Positions 45,569 through 56,756 of a stretch of DNA of 58,103 bases are shown piece by piece. The DNA comes from Pseudomonadota bacterium. Its GTDB lineage: Bacteria > Desulfobacterota > Binatia > Binatales > Binataceae. A model generated the notes under the pieces. It had not been told where the DNA came from. It saw nothing but the letters and a program-made list of their open reading frames with translations, and did no database searches. Position 1 is the stretch's first letter. Each line of letters begins with the position of its first letter. The DNA lies in assembly GCA_021324885.1 (NCBI GenBank), contig JAJPIF010000015.1, forward strand, positions 1 through 58,103, read 5' to 3'. A program made the position numbers and the translations under genes.

Positions 45569-46819
45569 GTGTTACAAGTTTCGACGGTGGCCTCCGATGC
45601 GCAAAACTTGTTTGCGGGCCTGCTTGACTCCGATCGGATGCGCGCGCCGCGCGGATTTGAAGCAGCGGTCGCGCCGCTCGTGCTGGAACCCGCATCAGTT
45701 GATGAACTGGCCGAAATAGTGCGCAAATGCGAGCGCGATCGGCTCACGCTGGCGCCTGTCGGCGCCGGCCGCACGCTGCGCTATCTGCGCGCCGCTCCGG
45801 TCCATTTCGCGGTCTCGCTCGCGCGGATAGCGCAGCTGATCTCCTACGAGCCCGACGACATGACCGTGGTGGTCGGTGCCGGGATCACACTGTCCGCTCT
45901 GGAGGCGGTCCTGGGGCGGCACGGGCAGCATCTGCCAATCGATCCCGCATCGCCGGATCAGACCACGGTGGGCGCGATGCTCGGCGCGGCGCAAAGCGGT
46001 CCGATGCGTCTGTCGGCCGGAACCGCGCGCGATCTTCTGATCGGCGTGCAGTTCGTGGGTCACGGTGGGGCGACGGTGCGCGGCGGTGGCAAGGTGGTTA
46101 AAAATGTCGCCGGGTATGATTTGATGAAGGTGATGATCGGATCTTTCGGAACCCTTGGCATCGTCACGCAAGCAATCTTCAAAGTCAGGCCCGTGCCGGA
46201 GATGTATGCGGTCGCTCTCAGCTATCATCGCACGATGCGCGAGGCCTTCGATATGGCTTTCCAGTTGTATGATGCGTTGCCGCTGACGCATCTCGAAGTC
46301 GTAAGCCCCGGTGTGGTTGTTCCGATGAGCCGCGAGGCCCAATTCGCACTGGCTGCGGGCGTAAGCGGCAATCGCAAGGACGTTGACTACCAGATGGAAA
46401 TTATCCATCAACTGGCGCCCGACTCGCTGGAACTGACAGGTGGGGATGCCCACAAATTCTATCGTGCGCTGCGCGACCTCCAATTGCCTGAGGCCGCGGT
46501 CAGGATGCAGCTTTCGGTGCTGCCGCGCGAACTGCCGTCGTGCCTGGAAAAAGTCAATGCGCATTTCCGCGCGCACGCAGCCTGTGGAGTTGCCCAGCTC
46601 GCCTTTGACGGCGACCCCGCAACCATCGCGCAGTTGCGCAACGCCGCCGCGCGGGCGCGCGGCCATGCGCGCGTGCTGTCGCTCGCTCCGGCATTGCGCC
46701 CTGCTGTGCCATTTTTCGAGCAGCCCGCCGACGGCGTGATGAAGCTGATGAGCCGTCTCAAAGCCGCTTTTGATCCGGCGGGCATCTTCAATCCCGGCTG
46801 TTTCATCGGAGGCATCTGA
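45569..46819 (+). CDS. glcE: Glycolate oxidase FAD-binding subunit GlcE
   Basis: 416 residues from a GTG at 45569; a GTG at 45587 is possible. The PCMH-type FAD-binding domain is clear (LAPVGAGRTLRYL; MTVVVGAGITLSALEAVLGR; GGGKVVKNVAGYDLMKVMIG; SFGTLGIVTQAIFKVRP). GlcE works with GlcD and GlcF to oxidise glycolate to glyoxylate at the membrane. The stop overlaps the start of glcF (TGATG). No glcD gene is in the window; the upstream neighbour is on the other strand. Confidence 0.88.
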   Translation: MLQVSTVASDAQNLFAGLLDSDRMRAPRGFEAAVAPLVLEPASVDELAEIVRKCERDRLTLAPVGAGRTLRYLRAAPVHFAVSLARIAQLISYEPDDMTVVVGAGITLSALEAVLGRHGQHLPIDPASPDQTTVGAMLGAAQSGPMRLSAGTARDLLIGVQFVGHGGATVRGGGKVVKNVAGYDLMKVMIGSFGTLGIVTQAIFKVRPVPEMYAVALSYHRTMREAFDMAFQLYDALPLTHLEVVSPGVVVPMSREAQFALAAGVSGNRKDVDYQMEIIHQLAPDSLELTGGDAHKFYRALRDLQLPEAAVRMQLSVLPRELPSCLEKVNAHFRAHAACGVAQLAFDGDPATIAQLRNAAARARGHARVLSLAPALRPAVPFFEQPADGVMKLMSRLKAAFDPAGIFNPGCFIGGI

Positions 46820-48108
46820 TGGACGCGCCAGACCAGATGCCGCAACGCGCCCCGGTGCGCGACGTGGTCGAATACGAACTGCTGTTCGATTGCGTCCATT
46901 GCGGCCTTTGCCTTGAAGCGTGCCCGACTTATCTGCTGACTCGCGCCGAGATGGATTCGCCGCGCGGGCGCATCTACCAGATGAAAGCGCTGGCCGAGGG
47001 ACGGCTTGACGCTGACACGGACGTCGTGCGCCATCTGGATTTTTGCCTGGGATGCCGCGGATGCGAGACCGCGTGCCCCTCGGGCGTCCATTACGGCGCG
47101 CTGATCGAACAGACGCGCGCCTGGGTCGAGGACAACTGCTCCCGCAGCATGCCGGAGCGGCTGAAAAGATGGGTCGTCGGAGCGCTGTTCCCCTACCCGG
47201 CGCGGCTTAGACTGGCGCTGGCGCCGCTGCGCATGATCGAACGCGCCGGACTACGGCCGATGCTTGAGCGCGCGATGCCCCAGGTTTTGCGGGAATGGAT
47301 CGATTTGCTGCCGCCGCTCAACGGCAGCGGCGAACTCCGAACCGAGCAGGAGTCCGCGCATGAAGGCCGGCGCGGTTCGGTGGCGGTGCATCACGGGTGC
47401 GTGGCGCAGGTGCTCGCGGACCGCGCCAATCGCAACGCCGAAAAACTGCTGGGGCGCGCCGGTTATGGAATCGCCAGGCTCGGTCGGACCGTATGCTGCG
47501 GGGCGTTGGACCTGCACAGCGGCAATCGCCGGCGCGCCCGCCAATTCGCCCGCGCCAACGTGCGGGCAATCAGGCAAAGCGGGGCCGATTTCGTCATCTC
47601 GACGGCGTCCGGATGCTCGACCGCGATGGCCGAATACGGCGAACTGCTCAAGGACGATCCGGAACTCGGCGCCGCCGCGCGCGAGGTGTCGGCGCGGGTC
47701 AGGGAATTGAGCAGGCTGCTGGTGGAAAGCGGCCTGCCGGCAAACGATCGATTCGAATGCACGCTGACCTACCACGACGCCTGCCATCTTGCGCACGGCC
47801 TTGGTATCCGGGAACAGCCGCGCACCCTGCTGCGTTCGATTCCCGGCGTGAAACTGATCGAGATGGACTCATCCGATCTCTGCTGCGGCTCGGCGGGAAG
47901 CTACAACCTCACCCATCCTGAAGCCGCCCGCGCGCTGGCGCGGCGCAAGGCCGACGCTATTATTGCCACGCGCGCCGAATACGTAGTGCTGGCCAACCCC
48001 GGCTGCCAATTCCAAATCGCCGCCGAACTCCGCCGCCGCAACTCATCGGTCAAGGTGATGCACCTGGCGGACTTCCTCGCCCTTGCGGCGTCTCCTCCGC
48101 AAGACTGA
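46819..48108 (+). CDS. glcF: Glycolate oxidase iron-sulfur subunit GlcF
   Basis: 429 residues. Two [4Fe-4S] motifs: Cys25, 28, 31, 35 (CVHCGLCLEACP) and Cys76, 79, 82, 86 (CLGCRGCETACP). Two CCG domains follow in the C-terminal half (VHHGC..., and YHDACHLAHGLG with DLCCGSAGSYNLTHP), as in GlcF and heterodisulfide-reductase-like proteins. It passes electrons from the flavin subunit to quinones. Translationally coupled to glcE. Confidence 0.92.
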   Translation: MDAPDQMPQRAPVRDVVEYELLFDCVHCGLCLEACPTYLLTRAEMDSPRGRIYQMKALAEGRLDADTDVVRHLDFCLGCRGCETACPSGVHYGALIEQTRAWVEDNCSRSMPERLKRWVVGALFPYPARLRLALAPLRMIERAGLRPMLERAMPQVLREWIDLLPPLNGSGELRTEQESAHEGRRGSVAVHHGCVAQVLADRANRNAEKLLGRAGYGIARLGRTVCCGALDLHSGNRRRARQFARANVRAIRQSGADFVISTASGCSTAMAEYGELLKDDPELGAAAREVSARVRELSRLLVESGLPANDRFECTLTYHDACHLAHGLGIREQPRTLLRSIPGVKLIEMDSSDLCCGSAGSYNLTHPEAARALARRKADAIIATRAEYVVLANPGCQFQIAAELRRRNSSVKVMHLADFLALAASPPQD

Positions 48109-48133
48109 CTTTGTCTTACAAATTGAATCATTC

Positions 48134-48245
48134 GGTGAACCAGGAACGCCGATCGCCCATCCGGGCGGGGCCGGGTTCACCACAATGAAGGGTCCCATCA
48201 GTTGCGGAGGAGGGCGCGCGGAGACTGCCTGATGGCACTTCAGGC
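48134..48245. terminator. Two hairpins in the gap after glcF
   Basis: First: GGTGAACC (48134-48141) with GGTTCACC (48174-48181), enclosing a smaller GCCC/GGGC stem. Second: GCCTGA (48227-48232) with TCAGGC (48240-48245), 7-base loop. They lie between convergent genes and could end transcription from both sides, though neither has a T-run. Confidence 0.4.
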
Positions 48246-48262
48246 AAATAATTTCGGCCTCG

Positions 48263-48604
48263 CTAATAAGGTGGAGGATGGTAAAGCGGGAGAGATGAGT
48301 GCCGGATGGTCCGATCGATTTTACTCTGCGGGACGTCTTCGCCCCGTTTGAGGCGCTCGATGAGTTTGTCGATCTTCAGAATTTTCAGATTGCGCAATGA
48401 TTCCTGGTAGCCGGTGGTCTCGCGCGCCTGGCGTTCCAGCCCCTTTTTGGCCGCTTCCAACTCGCTGATTTTGGCCTGAACACCCGGTTCATTTGCGGAT
48501 TGGAGCGGCTGTGCGAGCGCATGCGAACCAAATCGGGGAAGATAAAGCGCGCCCGGCAGGAGCAATGCAATCAGCACTGCGCGTTTTACCCGCGGCTTGG
48601 GCAT
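48263..48604 (-). CDS. Small exported coiled-coil protein
   Basis: 113 residues from the ATG at 48604. Residues 1-31 look like a signal peptide (KRAVLIALLLPGALYLPRFG, ending SHALAQ). Residues of about 43-75 are helical and charged (VQAKISELEAAKKGLERQAR), then a basic segment and a C-terminal YHPPPY. The N-terminal segment ALYLPRFG resembles the start of the GT39 protein in this window (ALYLPRLG), with 16 identical bases under it. Function unknown. Confidence 0.5.
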   Translation of the reverse strand: MPKPRVKRAVLIALLLPGALYLPRFGSHALAQPLQSANEPGVQAKISELEAAKKGLERQARETTGYQESLRNLKILKIDKLIERLKRGEDVPQSKIDRTIRHSSLPLYHPPPY

Positions 48605-48639
48605 TGCCTGACCCTAACAGATTAAAATGCGGCAGGAAA

Positions 48640-49947
48640 TCACAGTCCCGCGAGGAACTGCGGATGGCGCCAATCCCATACGCGCTGCGGATGCGAATTG
48701 ATCCTGACCTCCTTGCTCCACAGCGTCGGACTCGGAGACACGGCTCCCCACCCATTAATCAGTACCGCGACAATTACGAGCACTATGCCCAGCCTTCTCA
48801 CCGCAGCGCGCCCGGGGTCGTCTTGCAGGAAGCGGCATCCCAGGGCGCCCAGCAGCACGAACCATGGCACCGTGCCGGTCAGCAGCCGCGGTCCGTAACA
48901 CCATCCACCCCACCAATTGGGGAATGAGGCAACCAGCAGCACATTGCCGGCAATAACCGCCAGCGAAAGCGCCATCAGGCCGCGGTCCAGTCGGGTTCGA
49001 TAAAGCCAGGCCATGTAGAGCACCAGCGCTGACGTTGGCACGAAAACCAGCAGTCCTCGCGACGGGCTGAGCAAAATTGCGGGCAGCGCCTGGGCGAAAT
49101 GGTTGAGGCTCAGGAGATTGGCCTGCTGGTAGTAGTCCGGCAGCATCTGGCCGAAGACCAGTTTCGAGTACAGGAAAAAAAGCGCCGCCCATACCAGCAG
49201 GGTAAGCAGGTAAGCTGCCGCCTGGCGCCGGTGGCGAATCCAGACGTATGCGGTAACTGCGGCGATTGCAACGGCCGCGGAGGGCCGCACGAAGTACGTC
49301 CAGCCCATGAGTGTTGCGAGCGTAACCATCGGCACACCGCGCTTCCCGCCCCGGAGCAAAATCAGAACGGCGAAGCTGGAGAGGAAGACCTCCCATGTCT
49401 GCGACCACATTGTGAGGCTGGCCGAACTCCAGACCTGGCTCCCCAGCGCTGCGCTCAGCGCAACCACCGCGCTCCATGACACCCGCAGCCCCGCAGCCAT
49501 GCCGATCTGGAAGAAGACGCCCGCCACGCTCGCCATCAGCAGGGACGCGATCAGCTTCTCCTGCAGTACTTCGGACACCAGGTCGTAGGCGCGGTGGTCT
49601 TTGACGGTCGAGACGCCCAGCGAATCGAGCACTGCCACAAACGGCAGCGCCAGGAAACTGCCTCCATGCGGGTAGTCGTAGAGCACGCGGCCATCGACGC
49701 GGACCAGTTGGTAGAACATTCCGGGCTCTGCCAGACCCCGCCGCGGCGGCAGCCTTGCGGGATCCAAACCGTCGATTTTGAAAGAGTTAAGCGCCGGGGT
49801 TCCGCTGCGCAGCAGGCTTTCCGTGGTAAGCAGCGCGAATTGCGAATCGAGCAGGACGCTCACTGGCGAGGCGGAAAAGATCACGAAGCAACCAAAAGCG
49901 ATTGCCAGCCGCGCCCGCCCGGAAGTCACGTTTCGCACCGGCCGCAA
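48640..49947 (-). CDS. Multi-TM membrane protein, GT-C glycosyltransferase-like
   Basis: Up to 435 residues; first codon TTG at 49947, with GTG alternatives downstream. About ten membrane segments. SPSRGLLVFVPTSALVLYMA and FPNWWGGWCYGPRLLTGTVP resemble conserved segments of a family of predicted membrane glycosyltransferases without a known substrate. A luminal region (LPPRRGLAEPGMFYQLVRVD) follows TM1. Same strand and only 35 bases upstream of the small coiled-coil gene. Confidence 0.65.
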   Translation of the reverse strand: MRPVRNVTSGRARLAIAFGCFVIFSASPVSVLLDSQFALLTTESLLRSGTPALNSFKIDGLDPARLPPRRGLAEPGMFYQLVRVDGRVLYDYPHGGSFLALPFVAVLDSLGVSTVKDHRAYDLVSEVLQEKLIASLLMASVAGVFFQIGMAAGLRVSWSAVVALSAALGSQVWSSASLTMWSQTWEVFLSSFAVLILLRGGKRGVPMVTLATLMGWTYFVRPSAAVAIAAVTAYVWIRHRRQAAAYLLTLLVWAALFFLYSKLVFGQMLPDYYQQANLLSLNHFAQALPAILLSPSRGLLVFVPTSALVLYMAWLYRTRLDRGLMALSLAVIAGNVLLVASFPNWWGGWCYGPRLLTGTVPWFVLLGALGCRFLQDDPGRAAVRRLGIVLVIVAVLINGWGAVSPSPTLWSKEVRINSHPQRVWDWRHPQFLAGL

Positions 49948-49990
49948 TTAGCGCGGCGCGAACGAAAGCTCAGGAAAAAAATGACCCTTT

Positions 49991-50018
49991 CGTCAGATGC
50001 CGGCAGAAAATCCTGACG
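49991..50018 (-). terminator. Terminator-like hairpin after gltD
   Basis: CGTCAG (49991-49996) pairs with CTGACG (50013-50018). On the minus strand the stem is followed after about nine bases by a run of seven T (around 49977-49983). This could end the lrp-gltB-gltD transcript, but the gap before the T-run is longer than usual. Confidence 0.3.
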
Positions 50019-50098
50019 GAATCGACCCTATGTCGTGCGTTTTTCCCAAAAACGCCTCCCCTTCTGGCCAAACTCAGACCGGGGTCAGGCCAACCCGT

Positions 50099-51547
50099 CT
50101 AAATCTGCGGGTTGCTGGGGAGCGCGCTTTCTCCCATCAGGTATTGATCGACGCAGCGGGCGGCTTCGCGGCCTTCCCAGATCGCCCATACCACCAGCGA
50201 CTGGCCGCGGCGCGCGTCGCCGGCGGCGAATACTCCAGGCACGCTGGTCATGAAATTGCCGTCGCACTGGATATTGCCGCGCTGGTCCAGCTTCAATCCC
50301 AGTTGCGCGACGATGCCGTCGGGTTCGGGCCCCAGAAATCCCAAAGCCAAAAGCACCAAATCGCACTCCAGTTCGAATTCGCTGCCCGCAATCTCTTCCA
50401 TCACCATCCGCCCGTTGTCGGTCTTCCAGTTAAGCCGCACCCCGTGCAATTTTTCGACGCGTCCGTGGCGCCCGGTGAAGCTCTTGGTGTTGATGCTCCA
50501 GTCGCGGATGACGCCTTCTTCGTGCGAGGTTGACGTACGCAGAATCATCGGCCAGTTGGGCCACGGCATGTCCGCCGTACGCACCTCGGGCGGCTTGGCC
50601 AGCAGTTCGAACTGATGCACCGACACGGCACCCTGGCGATTGGATGTTCCCAGACAGTCCGATCCGGTATCGCCGCCGCCCAGGATCACCACGCGTTTGC
50701 CTTTGGCGCTGATCATGCGGCCTTCGGGAATAATGTCGCCGGCATTGATCCGGTTCTGCAGCGGCAGGAACTCCATCGCGAAATGGATTCCGCCCAGTTC
50801 GCGTCCGGGCACCGGAAGGTCGCGCGGCCTGGTCGCACCGATGGTCAGACAAATCGCGTCGAACTCCGAGCGCAGCCGGTCCGCCGAATAATCTACGCCG
50901 ATATTGCAACTGGTTTTGAACTCCACGCCTTCCGCCTTCATCTGCTCAATGCGCCGGTAGACGTGCGACTTCTCCAGCTTGAAATCGGGAATCCCGTACA
51001 TCAGCAGACCGCCGATTCGATCCGATCGTTCAAACAGCGTGACGCTGTGGCCGGCCCGGGCCAGTTGCTGCGCGCATGCCATCCCCGACGGTCCCGAACC
51101 CACAACCGCAACCTTCTTCCCGGTCCTGACCGCGGGCCTGATCGGTTTGACCCAGCCCTGGGCGAAGGCGTGGTCGATGATGTGCTTCTCGATCAGTTTG
51201 ATCGTGACCGGTTTGCTGTTGATATTGAGGACGCAGGCCTCTTCGCACGGCGCAGGACAAACGCGGCCGGTGAATTCGGGAAAATTGTTGGTGCGATGCA
51301 ACCGGTCGATCGCGTCCCGGAAACGCCCGCGATAAACCAGGTCGTTCCAGTCGGGGATGATGTTGCCCAGCGGACAGCCTTTGTGGCAGAAGGGAATTCC
51401 GCAATCCATGCAGCGGGCGCCCTGGGCCTGCAGCTTCTCCAGAGGCATCGGATTTTCATATTCGCGCCAATCGCGAACCCGCTCCTTGACCGGCCGCCGC
51501 TCGGGCGTCTCGCGATCGATTTCCAAAAATCCTCCAAGCTTACCCAT
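50099..51547 (-). CDS. gltD: Glutamate synthase [NADPH] small subunit
   Basis: 482 residues. N-terminal iron-sulfur cysteines [17 protein letters not shown] and [16 protein letters not shown]-binding [19 protein letters not shown] with a [18 protein letters not shown] segment, and NADPH-binding [20 protein letters not shown]. The C-terminal [19 protein letters not shown] is the second FAD contact. It supplies electrons from NADPH to GltB. It begins 89 bases after gltB ends, same strand. Confidence 0.96.
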   Translation of the reverse strand: MGKLGGFLEIDRETPERRPVKERVRDWREYENPMPLEKLQAQGARCMDCGIPFCHKGCPLGNIIPDWNDLVYRGRFRDAIDRLHRTNNFPEFTGRVCPAPCEEACVLNINSKPVTIKLIEKHIIDHAFAQGWVKPIRPAVRTGKKVAVVGSGPSGMACAQQLARAGHSVTLFERSDRIGGLLMYGIPDFKLEKSHVYRRIEQMKAEGVEFKTSCNIGVDYSADRLRSEFDAICLTIGATRPRDLPVPGRELGGIHFAMEFLPLQNRINAGDIIPEGRMISAKGKRVVILGGGDTGSDCLGTSNRQGAVSVHQFELLAKPPEVRTADMPWPNWPMILRTSTSHEEGVIRDWSINTKSFTGRHGRVEKLHGVRLNWKTDNGRMVMEEIAGSEFELECDLVLLALGFLGPEPDGIVAQLGLKLDQRGNIQCDGNFMTSVPGVFAAGDARRGQSLVVWAIWEGREAARCVDQYLMGESALPSNPQI

Positions 51548-51636
51548 TCACCAGTCGCTCCTGCGTGAGTTCAAGCATTCCCCCCTTGCGCTCCACAAGT
51601 TCCGCTTCCGTTAAGGAAGGAAAACCCGGGACCGGG

Positions 51637-54600
51637 TCAGACCGACGCCAGTTTTGCCGCTTCGGTGTTGAGATGCTGGCGTTCGAGCACCTTGCGGTAT
51701 TCCGAGGGCAGCACTTTGACGAACTTGTCGACGTAAGCATCCCAGTTGTCGAGCAGACGGCGCGCCACCTCGCTTTGCGTGTACTGGAAATGGCGCGTGA
51801 TCAGCGTATGGACCTGGCGGACTTCCGCGTCATCCTTGAAGCCGAGCAGTTCCACCATGCTGGTGTTGCAGCGCCGGGAAAAGGTGCCGTCTTCATCCAG
51901 CACGAAGGCGACGCCGCCGCTCATCCCGGCGGCGAAATTGCGTCCGGTCCTGCCCAGCACGACCACCATCCCGCGCGTCATGTACTCGCATCCGTGGTCG
52001 CCCACGCCCTCGACCACCGCGACGGCACCGCTGTTGCGCACCGCAAAGCGCTCGCCCGCGACTCCGCGGAAGAACGCCTCGCCGCTGGTCGCGCCGTACA
52101 GCGCGACGTTGCCGATCACGATGTTTTCCTCGGCCCTGAACGTCGCCTCGCGCGGGGGACGGACCGCAATCAGCCCGCCTGAAAGGCCTTTACCGCAGTA
52201 ATCGTTGGCGTCGCCTTCCAGGTACAGGGCCACGCCGCGTGCCAAAAACGCGCCGAAACTCTGGCCCGCCGAACCTCGCAGATGGATCTGGATCGTGTAG
52301 GGCGGCAATCCCTCTTCGCCCCATCGGCGCGACACTTCGCAGGAGAGGATCGTTCCCACCGTACGGTTGATGTTGCGCACCGGCAGATGAATTTCGACCG
52401 GCTTTTTGTGTTCGAGCGCATCCCTGCACAATTCGACGATCTGGCGGTCGAGCGCTTTTTCCAGGCCGTGGTCCTGCGGCTGGACCCAATGGATCGCGAC
52501 TTCGGGACCGACCTCGGGCTTGTGCAGCAGCGCGCTGAGGTCGATGTTGCGCGCCTTCCAATGGCTGATCGCGTCGTCAGCATCCAGGCATTCGACGTGC
52601 CCGATCATGTCGTCGAGTTTGCGAAAGCCCAGTTGCGCCATGTGCTCGCGCAATTCCTGGGCGATGAACATCATGAAGTTCACCACGTGCTCGGGCTTGC
52701 CTTCGAATTTTTTGCGCAGCACCGGGTCCTGCGTCGCGATTCCGACCGGGCAGGTATTGAGATGGCAGACCCGCATCATGATGCATCCCGACGCCACCAG
52801 CGCGGCGGTGGCGAAACCGAACTCGTCGGCGCCCAGCAAGGCCGCAATCGCCACGTCGCGTCCGGTCTTGAGTTGCCCGTCGGTCTCCACGCGGATGCGC
52901 CCGCGCAGATCGTTGAGCACCAGCGTCTGCTGCGTCTCGGCCAATCCCAGCTCCCACGGCGCGCCGGCATGCTTGATCGAACTCCACGGCGACGCGCCCG
53001 TGCCGCCGTCGTGCCCGCTGATGAGGACCACGTCGGCCTTGGCCTTGGACACGCCGGCGGCGATAGTGCCGACGCCGACTTCAGCGACCAGCTTGACGCT
53101 GATGCGCGCGCGGTCGTTGGAATTCTTGAGGTCGTGGATCAACTGGGCGAGGTCTTCGATCGAATAAATGTCGTGATGCGGCGGCGGTGAGATTAAACCG
53201 ACCCCCGGCGTCGAATAGCGGATCCTGGCGATGAATTCGTCCACCTTGTGGCCGGGGAGCTGGCCGCCCTCGCCCGGCTTGGCCCCCTGCGCCATCTTGA
53301 TTTGCAGCTCGTCGGCATTGACCAGGTAATTGCTGGTCACGCCGAAGCGGCCCGACGCCACCTGCTTGATTGCGCTGCGCCGCCAATCGCCGTTGGGATC
53401 GCGCTGGAAGCGGGCCGGGTCCTCGCCGCCCTCGCCGGTATTGCTCTTGCCGCCCAGCCGGTTCATCGCGATCGCCAGGTTTTCGTGCGCTTCCTTGCTG
53501 ATCGACCCGAACGACATCGCCCCGGTCTTGAAGCGCTTGACGATCTCGCTGGCCGGCTCGACTTCGTCGATCGGCACCGGCTGGTGGCGCGGCTTGAATT
53601 TGAGCAGCCCGCGCAGGGTCGCGCGGCGGGTGGCGATTTCGTCAACTTCGCGGGTGTATTCCTTGAACAGACGGTAACTGCCCGCGCGCACCGCGTGCTG
53701 GAGCTTGGCAATGGTGTTGGGGTTGTACATATGGAACTCGCCGCTGCGGCGCCATTGGTACTGCCCGCCCAAATCCAAATTGCCGTCCAGCTCGGGTGAA
53801 AACCTGAACGCATAGTCGTGCCGCTTGCGCGTCTCGGCATGGATCACATCCAGACCGACGCCCTCGATACGCGACGGGGTCCAGGTGAAATAGCGGTCGA
53901 TCACTTCGCGACTGAGCCCAATGGCCTCGAAAATCTGCGCCCCGCGATAGCTTTGCAGGGTCGAGATTCCCATTTTCGAAGCGGTCTTGATCAGTCCCTT
54001 GGTAACCGCTTTGGCGAAGTTGTGCACCGCCTCCTCTTCGCTGACCCCCTTCAAAAGGCCATCGCGGATCATCCCACCCAGCGTGGCGTAGGCCAGGTAC
54101 GGGTTGAAGGCGCCGGCGCCGTAGCCCATCAGCAGCGCGAAATGCATCACCTCGCGCGGCTCGCCCGACTCGACGACCAGGCCCGCCCTGGTGCGCGTGC
54201 CCTCCCGAATCAGGTGATGATGAACGGCCGCGGTCGCCAGCAGCGACGGAATCGCCATATGATCGGCGTCCACGCCGCGGTCGGACAGGATGATGATCGT
54301 GTAGCCGGCGGCAATCGCCGCCGAGGCGCTCTCGCACAGCTTGTCCAGCGCGGCTCTGAGTCCCGCCTCGCCGTCGGCCGGATGGTACAGGGTGGAAAGC
54401 GTGATGCTGCGCAGCCCCGGCATCGCCAGCCGCTTGATCTTCTCCAGTTCGGCGTTGGTCAGGATGGGCTGGGCCAGGCGCAACTGACGGCAATGCTGCG
54501 GGCTTTCCTCGAACAGGTTCTGCTCGGCGCCGATCGTGGTCTCGGCCGACATCACCAATTCTTCGCGAATCGGATCGACGGGCGGATTGGTGACCTGCGC

Positions 54601-56187
54601 GAAGAGCTGCTTGAAGTAGTTGAACAGCAGCGGATGATGGTCCGAGAGCACGGCCAGCGGCGCGTCATTGCCCATCGAGCCGACCGCCTCCTGCCCGTTG
54701 AGCGCCATCGGCGCGATCAGCATCTTGAGTTCTTCGATGGTGTAGCCGAAGGCCTGTTGTTCTTCGAGCAGTTGCGCCGGTCCGTGGCCGTTGAGCGAAA
54801 TGCCCGCCGGCAGTTCCGGCAGGTCATCGAGGTTGACGAGGTTCTCGTTGAGCCATTGACGGTACGGCCGCCGCGCCGCGATCCCTTCCTTGATTTCCTC
54901 GTCGTCGACGATGCGTCCCTGCACCGTATCGACCAGGAACATGCGCCCGGGCTGCAGACGTCCCTTAAGCGCCACCTCTTCGGGCGGAATATCGAGCACT
55001 CCGGTTTCCGACGCCATGACGACGAGACCGCCCTTGGTTACCAGATAACGCGACGGGCGCAGGCCGTTGCGGTCGAGTACGGCGCCAATCTGCCGTCCGT
55101 CGGTGAACGCGATCGAGGCCGGACCGTCCCACGGCTCCATCATGCACGAATGGAACTGGTAGAACGCGCGCTTCGCGTCACTCATCGACTCGTGATTCTG
55201 CCACGCCTCCGGGATCATCATCATCATCGCGTGCGCCAGCGAGCGTCCGGTCCTGACCAGCAGCTCCAGGACGTTGTCGAACATGGCGGAGTCGCTGCCG
55301 GTGGGCTGGATGATTGGCAACAGCTTCTTGATATCGTCGCCGAACAGCGGCGAGCTGAAGAGCTTCTCACGCGCGTGCATCCAGTTGATATTGCCGCGCA
55401 GCGTGTTGATTTCGCCGTTGTGGCACATCAAGCGGTAGGGATGGGCGCGGTCCCAACTGGGAAAGGTGTTGGTGGAAAACCGCTGATGCACCATGGCCAA
55501 CGCGCTCTCCATCGCCGGATCCAGCAGGTCGGGGTAAAACTGCGGAATCTGATGGGAAATCAACTGGCCCTTGTACACGATAGTCAGGGAGGAAAGGCTG
55601 CAAACGTAAAACAGGTCCTTCTCGGTCAGGTTGAGCGCCCCGATTTCGTTCTCGGCGCGCCGCCGGATCACGTAGAGCTTGCGCTCGAAAGCGTCGACGT
55701 CTTCGATATCCGAGCTGCGTCCGATGAAGATCTGGCGCACCGCCGGCATCGCCCGCCGCGCGATATATCCGCAGGCCGACTCCACCACCGGCACCTCGCG
55801 CCATCCCAGGAAATGCTGTCCTTCCTCTCTGACCACGCGCTCGAAGACCTGCTCGCAGGCGTCGCGTTCCTCGGCCCGCAGCGGCATGAAGACCGCGCCC
55901 ACGGCGTAGGCGCCGGGCGGCGGCAATTCGAACTCAAGTTTGGCGGCCTCCTTGCGGAAGAAAGCGTCGGGAATCTGCAGCAGGATGCCGGCGCCGTCAC
56001 CGGTCAGCGGGTCGCATCCGCAGGCCCCGCGATGGGTCAGGTTGTCGAGCACCTGCAGGCCCATCCGGATAATCTCGTGAGACTTGCGGCCCTTGATGTT
56101 GACGACAAAACCGACCCCGCAGGCGTCGCGTTCGAAGCCGGGCTGGTAAAGACCTTGTGGGGAGGGAAACCTTTGCAGTTGATGCAT
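51637..56187 (-). CDS. gltB: Glutamate synthase large subunit
   Basis: 1516 residues. The N-terminal glutaminase has its catalytic Cys at position 23 ([10 protein letters not shown]), so a 22-residue propeptide is removed. The central domain, the FMN-binding synthase domain ([59 protein letters not shown]), the [3Fe-4S] cysteines ([15 protein letters not shown]) and the GXGXG C-terminal domain are all present. It converts glutamine and 2-oxoglutarate to two glutamates with GltD. Only 2 bases separate it from the lrp gene, indicating one transcript. Confidence 0.97.
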   Translation of the reverse strand: MHQLQRFPSPQGLYQPGFERDACGVGFVVNIKGRKSHEIIRMGLQVLDNLTHRGACGCDPLTGDGAGILLQIPDAFFRKEAAKLEFELPPPGAYAVGAVFMPLRAEERDACEQVFERVVREEGQHFLGWREVPVVESACGYIARRAMPAVRQIFIGRSSDIEDVDAFERKLYVIRRRAENEIGALNLTEKDLFYVCSLSSLTIVYKGQLISHQIPQFYPDLLDPAMESALAMVHQRFSTNTFPSWDRAHPYRLMCHNGEINTLRGNINWMHAREKLFSSPLFGDDIKKLLPIIQPTGSDSAMFDNVLELLVRTGRSLAHAMMMMIPEAWQNHESMSDAKRAFYQFHSCMMEPWDGPASIAFTDGRQIGAVLDRNGLRPSRYLVTKGGLVVMASETGVLDIPPEEVALKGRLQPGRMFLVDTVQGRIVDDEEIKEGIAARRPYRQWLNENLVNLDDLPELPAGISLNGHGPAQLLEEQQAFGYTIEELKMLIAPMALNGQEAVGSMGNDAPLAVLSDHHPLLFNYFKQLFAQVTNPPVDPIREELVMSAETTIGAEQNLFEESPQHCRQLRLAQPILTNAELEKIKRLAMPGLRSITLSTLYHPADGEAGLRAALDKLCESASAAIAAGYTIIILSDRGVDADHMAIPSLLATAAVHHHLIREGTRTRAGLVVESGEPREVMHFALLMGYGAGAFNPYLAYATLGGMIRDGLLKGVSEEEAVHNFAKAVTKGLIKTASKMGISTLQSYRGAQIFEAIGLSREVIDRYFTWTPSRIEGVGLDVIHAETRKRHDYAFRFSPELDGNLDLGGQYQWRRSGEFHMYNPNTIAKLQHAVRAGSYRLFKEYTREVDEIATRRATLRGLLKFKPRHQPVPIDEVEPASEIVKRFKTGAMSFGSISKEAHENLAIAMNRLGGKSNTGEGGEDPARFQRDPNGDWRRSAIKQVASGRFGVTSNYLVNADELQIKMAQGAKPGEGGQLPGHKVDEFIARIRYSTPGVGLISPPPHHDIYSIEDLAQLIHDLKNSNDRARISVKLVAEVGVGTIAAGVSKAKADVVLISGHDGGTGASPWSSIKHAGAPWELGLAETQQTLVLNDLRGRIRVETDGQLKTGRDVAIAALLGADEFGFATAALVASGCIMMRVCHLNTCPVGIATQDPVLRKKFEGKPEHVVNFMMFIAQELREHMAQLGFRKLDDMIGHVECLDADDAISHWKARNIDLSALLHKPEVGPEVAIHWVQPQDHGLEKALDRQIVELCRDALEHKKPVEIHLPVRNINRTVGTILSCEVSRRWGEEGLPPYTIQIHLRGSAGQSFGAFLARGVALYLEGDANDYCGKGLSGGLIAVRPPREATFRAEENIVIGNVALYGATSGEAFFRGVAGERFAVRNSGAVAVVEGVGDHGCEYMTRGMVVVLGRTGRNFAAGMSGGVAFVLDEDGTFSRRCNTSMVELLGFKDDAEVRQVHTLITRHFQYTQSEVARRLLDNWDAYVDKFVKVLPSEYRKVLERQHLNTEAAKLASV

Positions 56188-56189
56188 CT

Positions 56190-56756
56190 CTACGCTCGCT
56201 TCGGATGGGATAGTCCCGACTTGGCGCCGTTATGGCGCGGGCGCCGGTTGTTGGCGGCCTCTCCGCCCTCCTCTTCCTCCTCCACCTCGGGCAACGCGAT
56301 CGTCACCCGTTCGATATAAGTTGACAGCACCACCATCGTTTCGGTGCGCGAAACTCCTTCAATAAAGCGAATCGTGCTGATCAGGCTTTCCAATGAAGCC
56401 GTGTTGTTGGTTTTGACCTTGAGCAGCAGGGTGTGCTCGCCGGTTACGTGATGGCATTCGAGCACGTCGTCCATCTCCGCGACCGCGCGTTCGAACTCGC
56501 CGATTAGCTTGGGATGGCTAATCGAGACGCCGATAAAGGCAGTTACGTCCTTGCCCAGCAAACGCGCGTCAACAGTGGCGTGATAACCAGTGATAATCCC
56601 ATTGTCTTCGAGCTTTTTGACGCGCTCGACCACAGAAGGGGCGGACAGACCGACCTGCTCGCCAAGTTTGGCCAGCGGAGTCTTACAATGATCCTGGAGC
56701 ATGGACAGAATCCGAAAATCGATCGCATCCAGCTCCGGGCTGGTTCCTAATTTCAT
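56190..56756 (-). CDS. Lrp/AsnC-family regulator
   Basis: About 188 residues from the ATG at 56756 ([16 protein letters not shown]). An N-terminal HTH ([40 protein letters not shown]) and a C-terminal RAM/ACT-like domain ([40 protein letters not shown]) are complete. A tail of about 35 residues follows, first acidic ([10 protein letters not shown]) then basic. It is the first gene of the operon with gltB and gltD, so it likely controls nitrogen assimilation in response to amino acids, and may regulate itself. Confidence 0.92.
   Translation of the reverse strand: MKLGTSPELDAIDFRILSMLQDHCKTPLAKLGEQVGLSAPSVVERVKKLEDNGIITGYHATVDARLLGKDVTAFIGVSISHPKLIGEFERAVAEMDDVLECHHVTGEHTLLLKVKTNNTASLESLISTIRFIEGVSRTETMVVLSTYIERVTIALPEVEEEEEGGEAANNRRPRHNGAKSGLSHPKRA

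Noticed and set aside
53818-56319. A very long open frame (over 800 codons) on the plus strand across gltB
   Set aside because: It is exactly antisense to a complete, motif-rich gltB. Its product is Arg/His/Gln-rich and has no recognisable domain; such frames are common opposite GC-rich genes.
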